DNA of 64,000 nt from CADEEN01 sp963816315 (GCA_963816315.1 CAWFJZ010000013.1:62001-126000); one strand, 5' to 3'; positions 1 to 8,038 are shown, counted from the first letter of the stretch. Notes: generated from the letters alone by a model not told the origin. Numbers and translations are program-made.

Positions 1-11
1 ACAATACGGGC

Positions 12-218
12 ATGAGCAAAGCGACCCCCTCGACCAAAGTCTCGGAAAACGGCCTGCGCTATGCGGCCAAGGTGTCTGGTTCGCCCTTCACCGGCACCGG
101 CCACACGCGCTCGTGTTTCCTGTGCGGCCGCCATCGGCAAGCCGCGCAGTTGAAGTCCAAGCGCGTGCTGGGCCGGGCGGAAATGGTCTGCGCACCAAGC
201 TGCAACAGCGTCGAATGA
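12..218 (+). CDS. Small cysteine-rich protein, function unknown
   Basis: A 68-residue basic protein. It has a CFLC motif at about residues 35-38 and a CAPSC motif at about 60-64. The spacing of the two cysteine pairs suits a small zinc-ribbon-like fold. I recall similar short proteins with a CFLCG...VCAPxC pattern in related betaproteobacteria, but know no function. It lies just upstream of and co-directional with the next gene. The ATG at position 12 is the first available; the promoter lies outside the window. The cysteine pattern makes a real gene likelier than a chance reading frame. Confidence 0.55.
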   Translation: MSKATPSTKVSENGLRYAAKVSGSPFTGTGHTRSCFLCGRHRQAAQLKSKRVLGRAEMVCAPSCNSVE

Positions 219-241
219 TCGGCTGACTTCGTCGGTGCGCG

Positions 242-1135
242 ATGTTCGGCATCGAGCACCTGCGAGACCTGACGCTGCGCCGCGCCACGCACACGCCGGG
301 GCAGCGCCACTTGAGCGCGGCCAGCGGGCTGGTCTGCGCCAACGGCCGCGTCTATGTCATGGCCGACGACGAGCACCATCTCGCGTTCTTTGACGGCGCG
401 CACACGCACGGCCGCATGGTGCGCCTGTTCGAGGGCACGTTGCCGGCCGGCATGAAGGCGCGCAAGAAGCGCAAGCCCGATAGCGAGACGCTGGCCCTGC
501 TGCCGGGCGGCGTGCTGATGGCACTCGGCTCAGGCTCGCGGCCGCGGCGTTGCCGTGCGGCGTGGATCGCGCTCGACAACGAGGGCCAGCCGCGACGGCC
601 GGCGCGGCTCGTTGACCTGACGCCGCTGTACGAGCCGCTGCGCGAGCACTTCGACGACTTGAACATCGAAGGCGCGTTCGTCAGCGGCCGCGAGTTCGTG
701 CTGCTGCAACGCGGCCATGCGGGCGGCTCGCCGAATGCGTCGATTCACTACGCATTGAGCAGCGTGCTCGCCTGGTTGTTCGACGGCGCCGACGCGCCTC
801 TGCCTCCGCGCGTGCGCCGCCACCGGCTAGGCTCGGTCGGCGGCGTGCCGCTCGGCTTCACCGATGGCGCAGCGCTGCCGGGCGGGCGCTGGGTGTTCAC
901 GGCCGTGGCCGAAGCGACGGACGACAGCGTGGCCGACGGCGCCTGCGTTGGCAGCGTGGTCGGTGTCATGTCGGCGCAGGGCGAGCTGTTGGCGCGCCAG
1001 GCGATGCCGCATGACGAAAAGATCGAAGGCATCGACGCGCGTCTGCGGCGCGGCAGGATCGAGTTCTGTCTGGTCACGGATGCCGACGATCCGCGCATCG
1101 CGTCGCAGCTGCTGCGGGGGAGTGTCGGCTTGTAG
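242..1135 (+). CDS. DUF6929-like conserved hypothetical protein
   Basis: A 297-residue protein without signal peptide or membrane segment. Its run of short beta-type segments with Gly/Asp turns (for example VYVMADDEHHLAFFDG, EGIDARL) suggests a beta-propeller-like fold. It resembles the family NCBI calls DUF6929, whose role is unknown; this match is from memory and only moderately sure. Codon use is typical of the window. It ends 40 bases before the TetR gene, which may be in the same transcript. No catalytic motif is evident. Confidence 0.6.
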   Translation: MFGIEHLRDLTLRRATHTPGQRHLSAASGLVCANGRVYVMADDEHHLAFFDGAHTHGRMVRLFEGTLPAGMKARKKRKPDSETLALLPGGVLMALGSGSRPRRCRAAWIALDNEGQPRRPARLVDLTPLYEPLREHFDDLNIEGAFVSGREFVLLQRGHAGGSPNASIHYALSSVLAWLFDGADAPLPPRVRRHRLGSVGGVPLGFTDGAALPGGRWVFTAVAEATDDSVADGACVGSVVGVMSAQGELLARQAMPHDEKIEGIDARLRRGRIEFCLVTDADDPRIASQLLRGSVGL

Positions 1136-1175
1136 GTGGTTGCGGTGCGCGGGCCGGTCGTCCTACACTGCGTAA

Positions 1176-1850
1176 ATGAACCGAACAGTACATTCCGCCC
1201 CGGCGCGCAAGGCCGTCAAGACCAAGGCCGCGCCGCGCACCAACGACCCCGAGCGCACGATGGCCGACATCCTCGAAGTGGCGACGCGCGAGTTCGCCGA
1301 GAAGGGCCTGGCCGGGGCGCGCATCGACGCCATCGCCGAAGCGATGCGCACCAGCAAGCGCATGATCTATTACTACTTCGGCAGCAAGGAGGGCCTGTAC
1401 CTCAAGGTGCTGGAGGAGTCGTACCGGCGCATCCGCCAGATCGAGTCCGAGGCCCACCTCGACGATCTGCAGCCCGAGGATGCGCTGCGGCGCCTGGTCG
1501 GCCACACCGTGGACTACCAGTGGGAGCACCCCGAGTTCGTGCGCCTCGTGCAGAGCGAAAACATCCACCGCGCCGAGTACCTGGCGCAGAGCAAGATGAT
1601 CCGCAAGTTGAACGTGCCGGCGATCGACAGCCTGACGCGCATCATCGAGCGCGGGCAGAAGGCCGGCGTCTTCCGCGCCGGGCTCGACGCGATCGACCTG
1701 CACATGTCGATCAGCGCGCTGGCGGTCTTCAACGTCGCCAACCGTCACACCTTCGCGCTGATCTTCGAGCGCGACCTCGACTCGCCGCGCGCGATGGTGG
1801 CGCGGCGCGACAGCATCATCGAAATGGTGGTGCGGTTCGCACGCAAGTAG
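1176..1850 (+). CDS. TetR/AcrR-family transcriptional regulator
   Basis: A 224-residue regulator. The N-terminal TetR helix-turn-helix lies at about residues 30-75 (ATREFAEKGLAGARIDAIAE, then the recognition part ending MIYYYFGSKEGLY), preceded by a basic Ala/Lys-rich arm. The rest is an all-helical ligand-binding domain of usual length. It sits directly upstream of the TRAP transporter and shikimate-type catabolic genes on the same strand, so it is a reasonable candidate for their local regulator. An imperfect inverted repeat in the following gap (1907-1922) could be its operator. The ligand cannot be told from sequence. Confidence 0.85.
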   Translation: MNRTVHSAPARKAVKTKAAPRTNDPERTMADILEVATREFAEKGLAGARIDAIAEAMRTSKRMIYYYFGSKEGLYLKVLEESYRRIRQIESEAHLDDLQPEDALRRLVGHTVDYQWEHPEFVRLVQSENIHRAEYLAQSKMIRKLNVPAIDSLTRIIERGQKAGVFRAGLDAIDLHMSISALAVFNVANRHTFALIFERDLDSPRAMVARRDSIIEMVVRFARK

Positions 1851-1906
1851 TAACGTCTGGCGCGCTGAAACGAGCGAGCGCGGTTACGGGTTTTCCCGGA
1901 TCACAA

Positions 1907-1922
1907 AACTAACCAGTTCGTA
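1907..1922. promoter_or_regulatory. Candidate TetR operator upstream of the TRAP operon
   Basis: AACTAAC-CA-GTTCGTA is an imperfect inverted repeat (5 of 7 arm positions match) in the 100-base gap between the TetR gene and dctQ, about 30 bases before the dctQ start. Position and symmetry suggest an operator. There is only one copy and no experimental support. Confidence 0.3.
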
Positions 1923-1950
1923 CATTATTCGGCCCCAAGGAGACAAACCC

Positions 1951-2496
1951 ATGGAATGGCTCGACAAGGCCGCCGCGGCCTACTGCAAGTTGCTCGAGTT
2001 GCTGCTCGTGCTGCTGATGGCCGTGATGGTGCTGATGGTGTTCGGCAACGTGGTGCTGCGCTACGCCTTCAATTCGGGCATCACCGTCAGCGAGGAGTTG
2101 TCGCGCTGGGCCTTCGTCTGGATGATCTTCCTCGGCGCCATCATCGCCATCAAGGAGAACGGACACCTCGGCACCGACATGCTGGTCGGACGGCTCGGCC
2201 GCAAAGGCAAGATGGTGTGCCTGGCCGTCGCCGAGACGGCGATGATCTATTGCGCTTGGCTCGTCTTCTCGGGCGGGTTGGAGCAAGCGCGCATCAGCCT
2301 CGATGTCGAAGCCCCGGTGTCGGGCTGGTCGATGTCGTGGCTGCCCGGCGCGGCCGTCGTCTTCGGCGTGTCGGCGGGCGCCTTCCACCTGCTCAAGCTC
2401 GGCCGCCTGTTCACGGGCAAGCTCGCCGACGAAGACCTGGTGACGGTGCAGGAGTCCGAAGATCTGGCCAGCCTGAAGATCGAGGAGACGAAATGA
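1951..2496 (+). CDS. dctQ: TRAP transporter small permease (DctQ family)
   Basis: A 181-residue integral membrane protein with four predicted hydrophobic helices (about residues 13-35, 48-66, 88-108, 130-148). This is the usual DctQ layout. The family motif around SEELSRWAFVWMIFLGA between helices 1 and 2 is present. With DctM and the periplasmic DctP it forms a Na+-coupled high-affinity uptake system for organic acids. A clear AAGGAG ribosome site lies 8-10 bases before the ATG. It heads the dctQ-dctM-dctP-aroE-like-VOC-isomerase operon, which suggests a hydroaromatic acid such as quinate, shikimate or dehydroshikimate as substrate (inference). Confidence 0.92.
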   Translation: MEWLDKAAAAYCKLLELLLVLLMAVMVLMVFGNVVLRYAFNSGITVSEELSRWAFVWMIFLGAIIAIKENGHLGTDMLVGRLGRKGKMVCLAVAETAMIYCAWLVFSGGLEQARISLDVEAPVSGWSMSWLPGAAVVFGVSAGAFHLLKLGRLFTGKLADEDLVTVQESEDLASLKIEETK

Positions 2497-2598
2497 AGCC
2501 CCCAAGCTCACTCCGTTCGCTGCCCCCAGGACCACAAAGTGGCTCCTTCGTCGCACCGGGGGCGCGTCAGTGCCTTCGGGCGGCCGGGCAGCACTGAC
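2497..2598 (+). repeat. Intra-operonic GC-rich repeat, type A
   Basis: The gap between dctQ and dctM starts in the ATGA that holds the dctQ stop codon and ends in CTGACATG, the dctM start. It shares long blocks with the reverse complement of 30125-30199: GCTCACT(C/T)CGTTCGCTGCCCCC and GGGGGCGCGTCAGTG(C/G)CTTCGGGCGGCCGG, split for length here. Compared with that copy it carries about 25 extra bases in the middle. The C-rich and G-rich blocks can pair as a hairpin. It is open in frame with dctM but is not part of that protein. Confidence 0.7.
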
Positions 2599-3876
2599 AT
2601 GACTGTCGCCATCTTCATCTTGTCGCTGCTCGGCGCCATGGCGCTGGGCATCCCGATCGCCTACTCGCTGCTGCTGTGCGGCGTCGCGCTGATGGTGTAC
2701 ATGGGCAACTTCGACGCCCAGATCCTGGCGCAGAACCTGGTCGAAGGCGCGAACAGCTTTCCGCTGCTGGCGGTGCCGTTCTTCATGCTCGCCGGCGAGA
2801 TCATGAACGTCGGCGGCCTGTCGCGCCGCATCATCGATCTGGCGATGACATTGGTCGGCCATGTGCGCGGCGGCCTGGGGTATGTGGTGATCGTCGCTGC
2901 CTGCCTGCTGTCGGCGCTGTCGGGCTCGGCCGTGGCCGACGCTGCGGCGCTGGCGGCGCTGCTGCTGCCGATGATGGTCAAGGCCGGCCATGACCGCGCC
3001 AAGTCCGGCGGCCTGATCGCCTCGGCCGCGGTGATCGGCCCGATCATCCCGCCGTCGATCGCGTTCGTCATCTTCGGCGTTGCCGCCAACGTCTCGATCA
3101 CCAAGCTGTTCCTGGCGGCGATCGTGCCTGGCCTGCTGCTGGGCGTGGCGATCGCGATCGCCTGGTACATCGTGGCCAAGCGCGAAAAGACAACGCCGCC
3201 GCCCAAGGCCACGGGCGCCGAGCGCATGAAGGCGTTGCGCGGCGCGACCTGGGCGCTGGTGCTGCCGGTGATCGTGCTGGTGGGCCTGCGTGCGGGCGTG
3301 TTCACGCCGACCGAGGCCGCGGTCGTTGCCGCCGTCTATGCGCTGATCATCTCGACCGTCGTCTATCGCGAGCTGAAGTGGTCCCAGCTGTACGGCGTGT
3401 TCGTCGCCGCAGCCAAGACCACCGCCGTCGTGATGTTCCTCGTCGCCGCGGCGATGGTCAGCGCCTGGCTGATCACCGTGGCCAACCTGCCGGCGCAACT
3501 GATCGAGCTGCTGCAGCCGCTGCTCGACAAGCCGATCCTGCTGATGGTCATGATCATGATCATCACGATGGTCGTCGGCACGGCGATGGACATGACGCCG
3601 ACCATCCTGATCCTCACCCCCGTGCTGATGCCGCTGGTCAAGGCCGCCGGCATCGACCCGGTGTACTTCGGCGTGCTGTTCGTGATGAACAACTCGATCG
3701 GCCTGGTGACGCCGCCGGTGGGCACGGTGCTCAACGTCGTCGCCGGCGTCGGCAAGCTGAAGATGGACGAGGTCACGCGCGGCGTCGTGCCTTTCATGAT
3801 CGCCCAGTTCGGCCTGCTGTTCCTGCTCGTGCTGTTCCCGCAGATCGTGCTCTGGCCGTTGAAGCTGTTCTATTGA
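2599..3876 (+). CDS. dctM: TRAP transporter large permease (DctM family)
   Basis: A 425-residue protein with about twelve hydrophobic segments and the DctM/SLC13-like architecture. Conserved features include AVPFFMLAGEIMN near residue 57, GSAVADAAA, PSIAFVIFG and the C-terminal NNSIGLVTPPVG. It is the Na+-driven transport subunit that takes substrate from DctP. The ATG at 2599 is chosen over the in-frame ATG at 2539, because homologues start at the hydrophobic MTVAIFILSLLGAM and the upstream part is repeat sequence. It is co-transcribed with dctQ and dctP. Confidence 0.93.
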   Translation: MTVAIFILSLLGAMALGIPIAYSLLLCGVALMVYMGNFDAQILAQNLVEGANSFPLLAVPFFMLAGEIMNVGGLSRRIIDLAMTLVGHVRGGLGYVVIVAACLLSALSGSAVADAAALAALLLPMMVKAGHDRAKSGGLIASAAVIGPIIPPSIAFVIFGVAANVSITKLFLAAIVPGLLLGVAIAIAWYIVAKREKTTPPPKATGAERMKALRGATWALVLPVIVLVGLRAGVFTPTEAAVVAAVYALIISTVVYRELKWSQLYGVFVAAAKTTAVVMFLVAAAMVSAWLITVANLPAQLIELLQPLLDKPILLMVMIMIITMVVGTAMDMTPTILILTPVLMPLVKAAGIDPVYFGVLFVMNNSIGLVTPPVGTVLNVVAGVGKLKMDEVTRGVVPFMIAQFGLLFLLVLFPQIVLWPLKLFY

Positions 3877-3910
3877 TTCCCCCCACCCTGACCCCAGGAG
3901 ACATCCACCC

Positions 3911-4921
3911 ATGAAGCGTTCATTCCTCAAGTCCCTCGTCGCTACCGCTGTTGCGATGGCGGCACTCGCCGCCGTCGGCACCTCGTTCGCCCAAGAGCGC
4001 ACGATCAAGTTCGCGACGCAAAACCCGGTCGGCCACCCGATCGAGCTCGGCATGAAGAAGTTCGCCGAGATCGTGCAGGCCAAGAGCGGCGGCAAGATCA
4101 AGGTCAACCTGTTCCCCGGCGGCCAGCTCGGCAGCGACCAAGCCAACGTCACCGCGCTGCAGGGCGGCACGCTCGAGATGGTGTCGATGAACAGCGGCAT
4201 CCTGGCCTCGGTGGCCAAGGAGATGACGATCGTCGACTTCCCGTTCCTCTTCGCCAACGCCAAGGAAGCCGACGCCGTGATGGACGGCCCGGTGGGCAAG
4301 AAGCTGCACGGCAAGCTGGAAGAAAAAGGCATCGTCGGCCTGGCGTTCTGGGAGCTGGGTTTCCGCAACATCACCAACAGCAAGAAGCCGATCAACACGG
4401 TGGCCGACATCGACGGCCTGAAGTTGCGCGTGATCCCGAACCCGATCAACGTCGATTGGGTCAAGGCCCTGGGTGCGAACCCGACGCCGATGCCGTTCCC
4501 CGAGGTCTATGGCGGCCTGGAGAGCAAGGCCATCGACGGCCAGGAGAACCCGCTGACGGTGATCGCGGCCAACAAGTTCTGGGAAGTGCAGAAGCACCTC
4601 GCGATCACCAACCACCAGTACAACCCGCAATCGGTGATCTTCAGCAAGAAGGTCTGGGACACGCTGACGCCGGCCGAGAAGAAGATCCTCGACGAGGCCG
4701 CGGGCGAGGCCGCCAAGTACCAGCGCGAGCAGTCGCGCGCCGGCATGGCCACCGCGCTCGACGCCATCAAAAAGGGCGGCATGGCCGTCACCGAGTTGTC
4801 GCCGGCCGAAGCGGCGAAGTTCCGCGAGAAGGTCAAGCCGGTGATCGCCAAGCACTCGGCGACGGTGGGTGAAGCCACGGTGGCCGAGGTGATGGCCGAG
4901 CTGGACAAGCTTCGCAAGTGA
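3911..4921 (+). CDS. dctP: TRAP transporter substrate-binding protein (DctP family)
   Basis: A 336-residue periplasmic receptor. A signal peptide covers about residues 1-27 (basic MKRS start, alanine-rich core, cleavage near SFA-QE). The mature part shows the DctP pattern: NPVGHPIELGMKKFAE, the FPGGQLGSD block, and LKLRVIPNP containing the arginine that family structures use to bind the substrate carboxylate (Arg near residue 178). It delivers an organic acid to DctQM. Its stop overlaps the GTG start of the shikimate-dehydrogenase homologue (GTGA). That coupling ties the transporter to hydroaromatic acid metabolism. Confidence 0.93.
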   Translation: MKRSFLKSLVATAVAMAALAAVGTSFAQERTIKFATQNPVGHPIELGMKKFAEIVQAKSGGKIKVNLFPGGQLGSDQANVTALQGGTLEMVSMNSGILASVAKEMTIVDFPFLFANAKEADAVMDGPVGKKLHGKLEEKGIVGLAFWELGFRNITNSKKPINTVADIDGLKLRVIPNPINVDWVKALGANPTPMPFPEVYGGLESKAIDGQENPLTVIAANKFWEVQKHLAITNHQYNPQSVIFSKKVWDTLTPAEKKILDEAAGEAAKYQREQSRAGMATALDAIKKGGMAVTELSPAEAAKFREKVKPVIAKHSATVGEATVAEVMAELDKLRK

Positions 4922-5781
4922 ACCAGAAGCTCCTTTGCGGGCTGATCGGCGCTGGCATCCAGCGCTCGCTCACGCCCGCGATGCAGGAAGCCGAAGCCGC
5001 GGCCCAAGGGCTGCGGCTTCACTACCAGCTGATCGACCTTGACAAGGCCGGGCAGGACGTGCAGGCGCTGCCCGGCTTGCTGCGCGCGGCGAAGACGATG
5101 GGCTTTGCCGGTCTGAACATCACCTACCCGTGCAAGCAGGCAGTGATTCCGTTGCTCGACGGTCTCTCCGATGAGGCGCGGGCGATGGGCGCGGTCAACA
5201 CCGTTGTCTTCGCAGACGGCAAAGCCACCGGCCACAACACCGACGGCTCCGGCTGGCGCTGGGGGTTCGAGCGCACGTTGCCGGATGCCGACCTGTCGCG
5301 CGTGGTGCTGCTCGGCGCCGGCGGTGCGGGGTCGGCGATCGCGCATTCGATCTGCCGTATGAAGGCCGATGCGCTGGTGGTGGTGGACAGTGACGGCGCG
5401 CGCGCCGATGCGCTGGCCGCCGAACTGAACAAGCAGTACGGTGGGTCGCGCGCGAGCGGCAGCACCGACGCCGCCACCGCGCTGCGCAACGCGACCGGCC
5501 TCGTGCACGCCACGCCGACGGGCATGGACAAGCTGCCCGGCCTGCCTTTGAAAGCCGAGTTGTTGCGTCCCGAGTTGTTCGTCTCTGAGATCGTTTATTT
5601 CCCGCTGCAGACGGCGCTGCTGAAGGCGGCGCGCGCGCTCGGCTGCCGTGTCGTCGATGGCGGCACGATGGCGGTGGGCCAGGCCGTCGGCGCCTTCGAG
5701 CGTTTCACCGGCCTCTCGGCCGACCCGGCGCGGGTCGATGCACACTTCCGGCGTCTGATCTCGCAAGGAGCCAATGCATGA
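4918..5781 (+). CDS. Shikimate/quinate dehydrogenase-like protein, probably NAD-type and catabolic
   Basis: A 287-residue AroE/YdiB-family protein starting at GTG, which overlaps the dctP stop by 4 nt. The substrate domain has NITYPCK (Lys73) and NTDG (Asp109), the catalytic Lys-Asp pair of the family. The nucleotide domain has GAGGAG at 133-138. At the end of the second Rossmann strand it carries VVDSDG (Asp157/Asp159) instead of the NRT/NRS motif of NADP-dependent biosynthetic AroE. An acidic residue there normally favours NAD. NAD preference plus location between a TRAP transporter and a dehydroshikimate-dehydratase-like gene suggest a degradative quinate or shikimate dehydrogenase. A second, NADP-type AroE is at 30200-31024. 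Confidence 0.85.
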   Translation: MNQKLLCGLIGAGIQRSLTPAMQEAEAAAQGLRLHYQLIDLDKAGQDVQALPGLLRAAKTMGFAGLNITYPCKQAVIPLLDGLSDEARAMGAVNTVVFADGKATGHNTDGSGWRWGFERTLPDADLSRVVLLGAGGAGSAIAHSICRMKADALVVVDSDGARADALAAELNKQYGGSRASGSTDAATALRNATGLVHATPTGMDKLPGLPLKAELLRPELFVSEIVYFPLQTALLKAARALGCRVVDGGTMAVGQAVGAFERFTGLSADPARVDAHFRRLISQGANA

Positions 5782-6644
5782 ATTCGCCGCTCGACCGAGA
5801 AGCCGTGGTCGTTGCCAGCAACCCGCTCGGCATCGAAGGCATCGAGTTCATCGAGTACACGACGCCGCGCCCGCAGGCGCTCGGCCAGGTGCTCGAGTCG
5901 ATCGGCTTTCGGCCGGTGGCGCGGCATCGCTCGCGCGAGGTCATGCTGTACCGGCAAGGCACGATGAACATCGTCGTCAACGCACACGGTGTGTCGGCGG
6001 CGGCGGACGGCGAAACGCCGCAGATCGCCGCCATCGCCCTGCGCGTGCGCGATGCCGGCGCGGCGCAGGCGCGCGTCGTTGAGCAGGGCGGCTGGCCGGT
6101 GCCGGTGAAGGTGCAGCCGATGGAGCTGCACATTCCCGGCGTGCATGGCGCGGGTTCGAGCCGCCTATATTTCATCGACCGCTGGCGCGAGTTCTCGATC
6201 TACGACGTCGATTTCATCCCGGTGCCCACCGTCGATCCGGTGGTGCCCGCCGTTGCCGGGCTGCACTGGTTCGGCGTCGTGCAGTACGTCGGCGCCGACC
6301 GCAGCGCCGACTGGTGCGCCTTCTACGGCTCGCTGTTCGGCTTCGTCGAAGTACCGGCCGACAAACGCTTCGGCATCTTGCCGCGCGGCAGCGTGCTGGC
6401 GAGTCCTTGCGGTACGTTTTATCTGCAACTGATCGAGCCCGACTCGCTCGTCGTCGATGACACCGGCGAGCGCCTGCAGCGCGTGGCCTTCGGCGCGCCC
6501 GACGTGCCGGCGGCGGTGCAGGCGCTGCGTGCGCGCGGCATCGATTTCGTCGAGACCGACACGCTGCATACCGAGGTGCGCGGTGCGTTGACGAGGCCGC
6601 AACTCGGCGGCGTGATGTTCGAGCTGGTGCACCATGATGCGTAG
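5778..6644 (+). CDS. HPPD-like VOC protein, companion of dehydroshikimate dehydratase
   Basis: A 288-residue two-module VOC protein resembling 4-hydroxyphenylpyruvate dioxygenase but shorter than the usual 350-380 residues. It starts within the preceding stop region (4-nt overlap). In HPPD the iron ligands are two His and one Glu. Here the first His (LHWFGVVQ, His163) and the Glu (MFELVHH, Glu282) align, but the second position reads LQRVAFG, with Arg235 in place of His. A dioxygenase role is therefore doubtful. In pseudomonads the QuiC-type dehydroshikimate dehydratase carries an HPPD-like C-terminal domain on the same chain. Here that domain seems to be a separate gene just before the dehydratase-like gene (inference). 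Confidence 0.75.
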   Translation: MNSPLDREAVVVASNPLGIEGIEFIEYTTPRPQALGQVLESIGFRPVARHRSREVMLYRQGTMNIVVNAHGVSAAADGETPQIAAIALRVRDAGAAQARVVEQGGWPVPVKVQPMELHIPGVHGAGSSRLYFIDRWREFSIYDVDFIPVPTVDPVVPAVAGLHWFGVVQYVGADRSADWCAFYGSLFGFVEVPADKRFGILPRGSVLASPCGTFYLQLIEPDSLVVDDTGERLQRVAFGAPDVPAAVQALRARGIDFVETDTLHTEVRGALTRPQLGGVMFELVHHDA

Positions 6645-6727
6645 CGGGCCGAGCGCCGGGCCGCTCCCAAGCCGGCCCGTATCCCCTCGGGGGATCGACC
6701 GACGTATTCGTCGGGCGAGGGGCTGAC
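6645..6727 (+). repeat. Intra-operonic GC-rich repeat, type B
   Basis: The 83-base gap between the HPPD-like gene and the next gene contains GCGCCGGGCCGCTCCCAAGC, also found in reverse orientation at 24267-24330. It also has an ATCCCC-TCG-GGGGAT hairpin core. It ends in GGGGCTGACATG, the same junction to the next start codon as the type A repeat before dctM. No coding function is seen. Confidence 0.6.
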
Positions 6728-7627
6728 ATGACTGCCGAATACATCGCCGACTTCGGCATGGACACGATCTCGCTGGCCGGCCCGCTGGCGGCCAAGCTGC
6801 GCGCGATCAAGGACGCCGGCTTCTCGCAAGTGATGTTCGCGGCGCGCGATCTCGTCGGCCATCCGGACGGTTGGCACGCCGCCGTCGAAGAAGTCAAAGC
6901 CAGCGGCCTGCGCGTCACCGGCTTTCAGGTGCTGCGCGACTTCGAGGGCCTGTCGGGCCATCTGCACGACTACAAGGTCGATATCGCGCGCTCGATGATC
7001 GAGATGTGCGCCGCGCTCGGCAGCCCGATCCTGCTGGCCTGCTCCTCGACCAGCCGCCATGCCACCGACGACGAAGCCATCATCGCGCGCGACCTGCGCA
7101 AGCTGGCGATGATGGCGCTGCCGCACGACATCAAGGTGGCGTACGAGGGCCTGTCGTGGGGCCGGCACATCAACGACTGCGTGGGGGCCTGGCGCGTCGT
7201 CGAGCAGGCCGATGCGCCGAACCTCGGCATCGGCGTCGATTCGTTCCACAGCTTCGCCACGCGCACGCCGACCGAAGCACTGCAAGACATCGACCCGGAA
7301 AAGATCTATCTCGTGCAATTGGCCGACTTCATGTGGCAGGAGATCCGCACGGTCGAAGAGCGCATCGAAACGGCGCGCCACTTCCGCGTCTTTCCGGGTG
7401 AGGGCGTGCACAGCGACGAGCTGCGCCGCCTGGTGATCGAGCTCGACGGCCTGGGCTATCGCGGCGATTACAGCTTCGAAGTCTTCAACGACGACTACAC
7501 GCAGATGCCGCTGCCGGTGGTGGCCGAACGCGCAAGGCGATCGGCCGCGTGGCTGGCCGAAGACGTGCTGCACCGTGCCGTGCCGCTGCCGGGCGGCTCG
7601 CGCTTGCGCGGCCCGGCGTCGGCTTAG
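6728..7627 (+). CDS. Sugar-phosphate isomerase/epimerase family TIM barrel, likely 3-dehydroshikimate dehydratase
   Basis: A 299-residue AP_endonuc_2-type TIM barrel. Four metal ligands typical of bacterial QuiC/QsuB dehydroshikimate dehydratases are in place: Glu140 (VAYEGLSWG), Asp171 (GIGVDSFHSF), Gln197 (YLVQLADF) and Glu251 (YSFEVFND). The enzyme would dehydrate 3-dehydroshikimate to protocatechuate. Length fits the catalytic N-terminal half of QuiC1, whose C-terminal HPPD-like half seems to be the preceding gene. Start ATG follows a repeat. A generic sugar-phosphate isomerase is the alternative, but the neighbouring shikimate dehydrogenase homologue favours the dehydratase. Confidence 0.78.
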   Translation: MTAEYIADFGMDTISLAGPLAAKLRAIKDAGFSQVMFAARDLVGHPDGWHAAVEEVKASGLRVTGFQVLRDFEGLSGHLHDYKVDIARSMIEMCAALGSPILLACSSTSRHATDDEAIIARDLRKLAMMALPHDIKVAYEGLSWGRHINDCVGAWRVVEQADAPNLGIGVDSFHSFATRTPTEALQDIDPEKIYLVQLADFMWQEIRTVEERIETARHFRVFPGEGVHSDELRRLVIELDGLGYRGDYSFEVFNDDYTQMPLPVVAERARRSAAWLAEDVLHRAVPLPGGSRLRGPASA

Positions 7628-7639
7628 ACGCGCGAGCGG

Positions 7640-8038
7640 TCAGTGATTCCAGCCGCCGCGCCTCTCACGCCAACCGCGGCCCTGCGCGTGCGGCTCCCAG
7701 CGGTGCGGCTGCCAGCGATAGCCCGGGCGCGGCGCTTCCCAGCGGCCGCCGATCCAGACATGCCGGTTGGCGCGCCAGGTCCAGAAACCGTTGATCCAGA
7801 ACCAGCCAGGGTAGGGCGCAATGCCGACGACCTCGTATTGCACGGGCGGTGGCGGCACGGCCACGTAGTCTTCTTGGCCGCCCGAGTAAACCGGCTCGGA
7901 GCGGTAGCCGCCCTGGCCGCCGCCGTAGCCACGGTGGGCCGGCACGACGACGCAGCCGCCGAGCGTGGCCGCCAAGGCCACCAGTGTCACGGCACGCAGC
8001 GCCGACGACGGTTGAAGTGCGGTACGGAGATGGCCCAT
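7640..8038 (-). CDS. YXWGXW-repeat envelope lipoprotein
   Basis: A 132-residue secreted protein. An N-terminal signal ends in a lipobox-like LAATLGGC at about residues 19-26. Then come a Gly/Tyr-rich stretch and Trp/Gly-rich repeats (PYPGWFWINGFWTW, VWIGGRWEAPRPGY, RWQPHRWEP) typical of YXWGXW proteins. These are probably small outer-membrane or periplasmic proteins of unknown role. The start at 8038 is chosen because the signal peptide begins there. It is convergent with the isomerase gene and divergent from the Bug receptor gene. Confidence 0.8.
   Translation of the reverse strand: MGHLRTALQPSSALRAVTLVALAATLGGCVVVPAHRGYGGGQGGYRSEPVYSGGQEDYVAVPPPPVQYEVVGIAPYPGWFWINGFWTWRANRHVWIGGRWEAPRPGYRWQPHRWEPHAQGRGWRERRGGWNH

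Noticed and set aside
1909..4464. An 851-codon open frame on the minus strand opposite dctQMP
   Set aside because: Its product is an Arg/His/Asp/Gln-rich artefact (runs such as HRDDHDHDHQQD) caused by high-GC codons of the real genes on the other strand.
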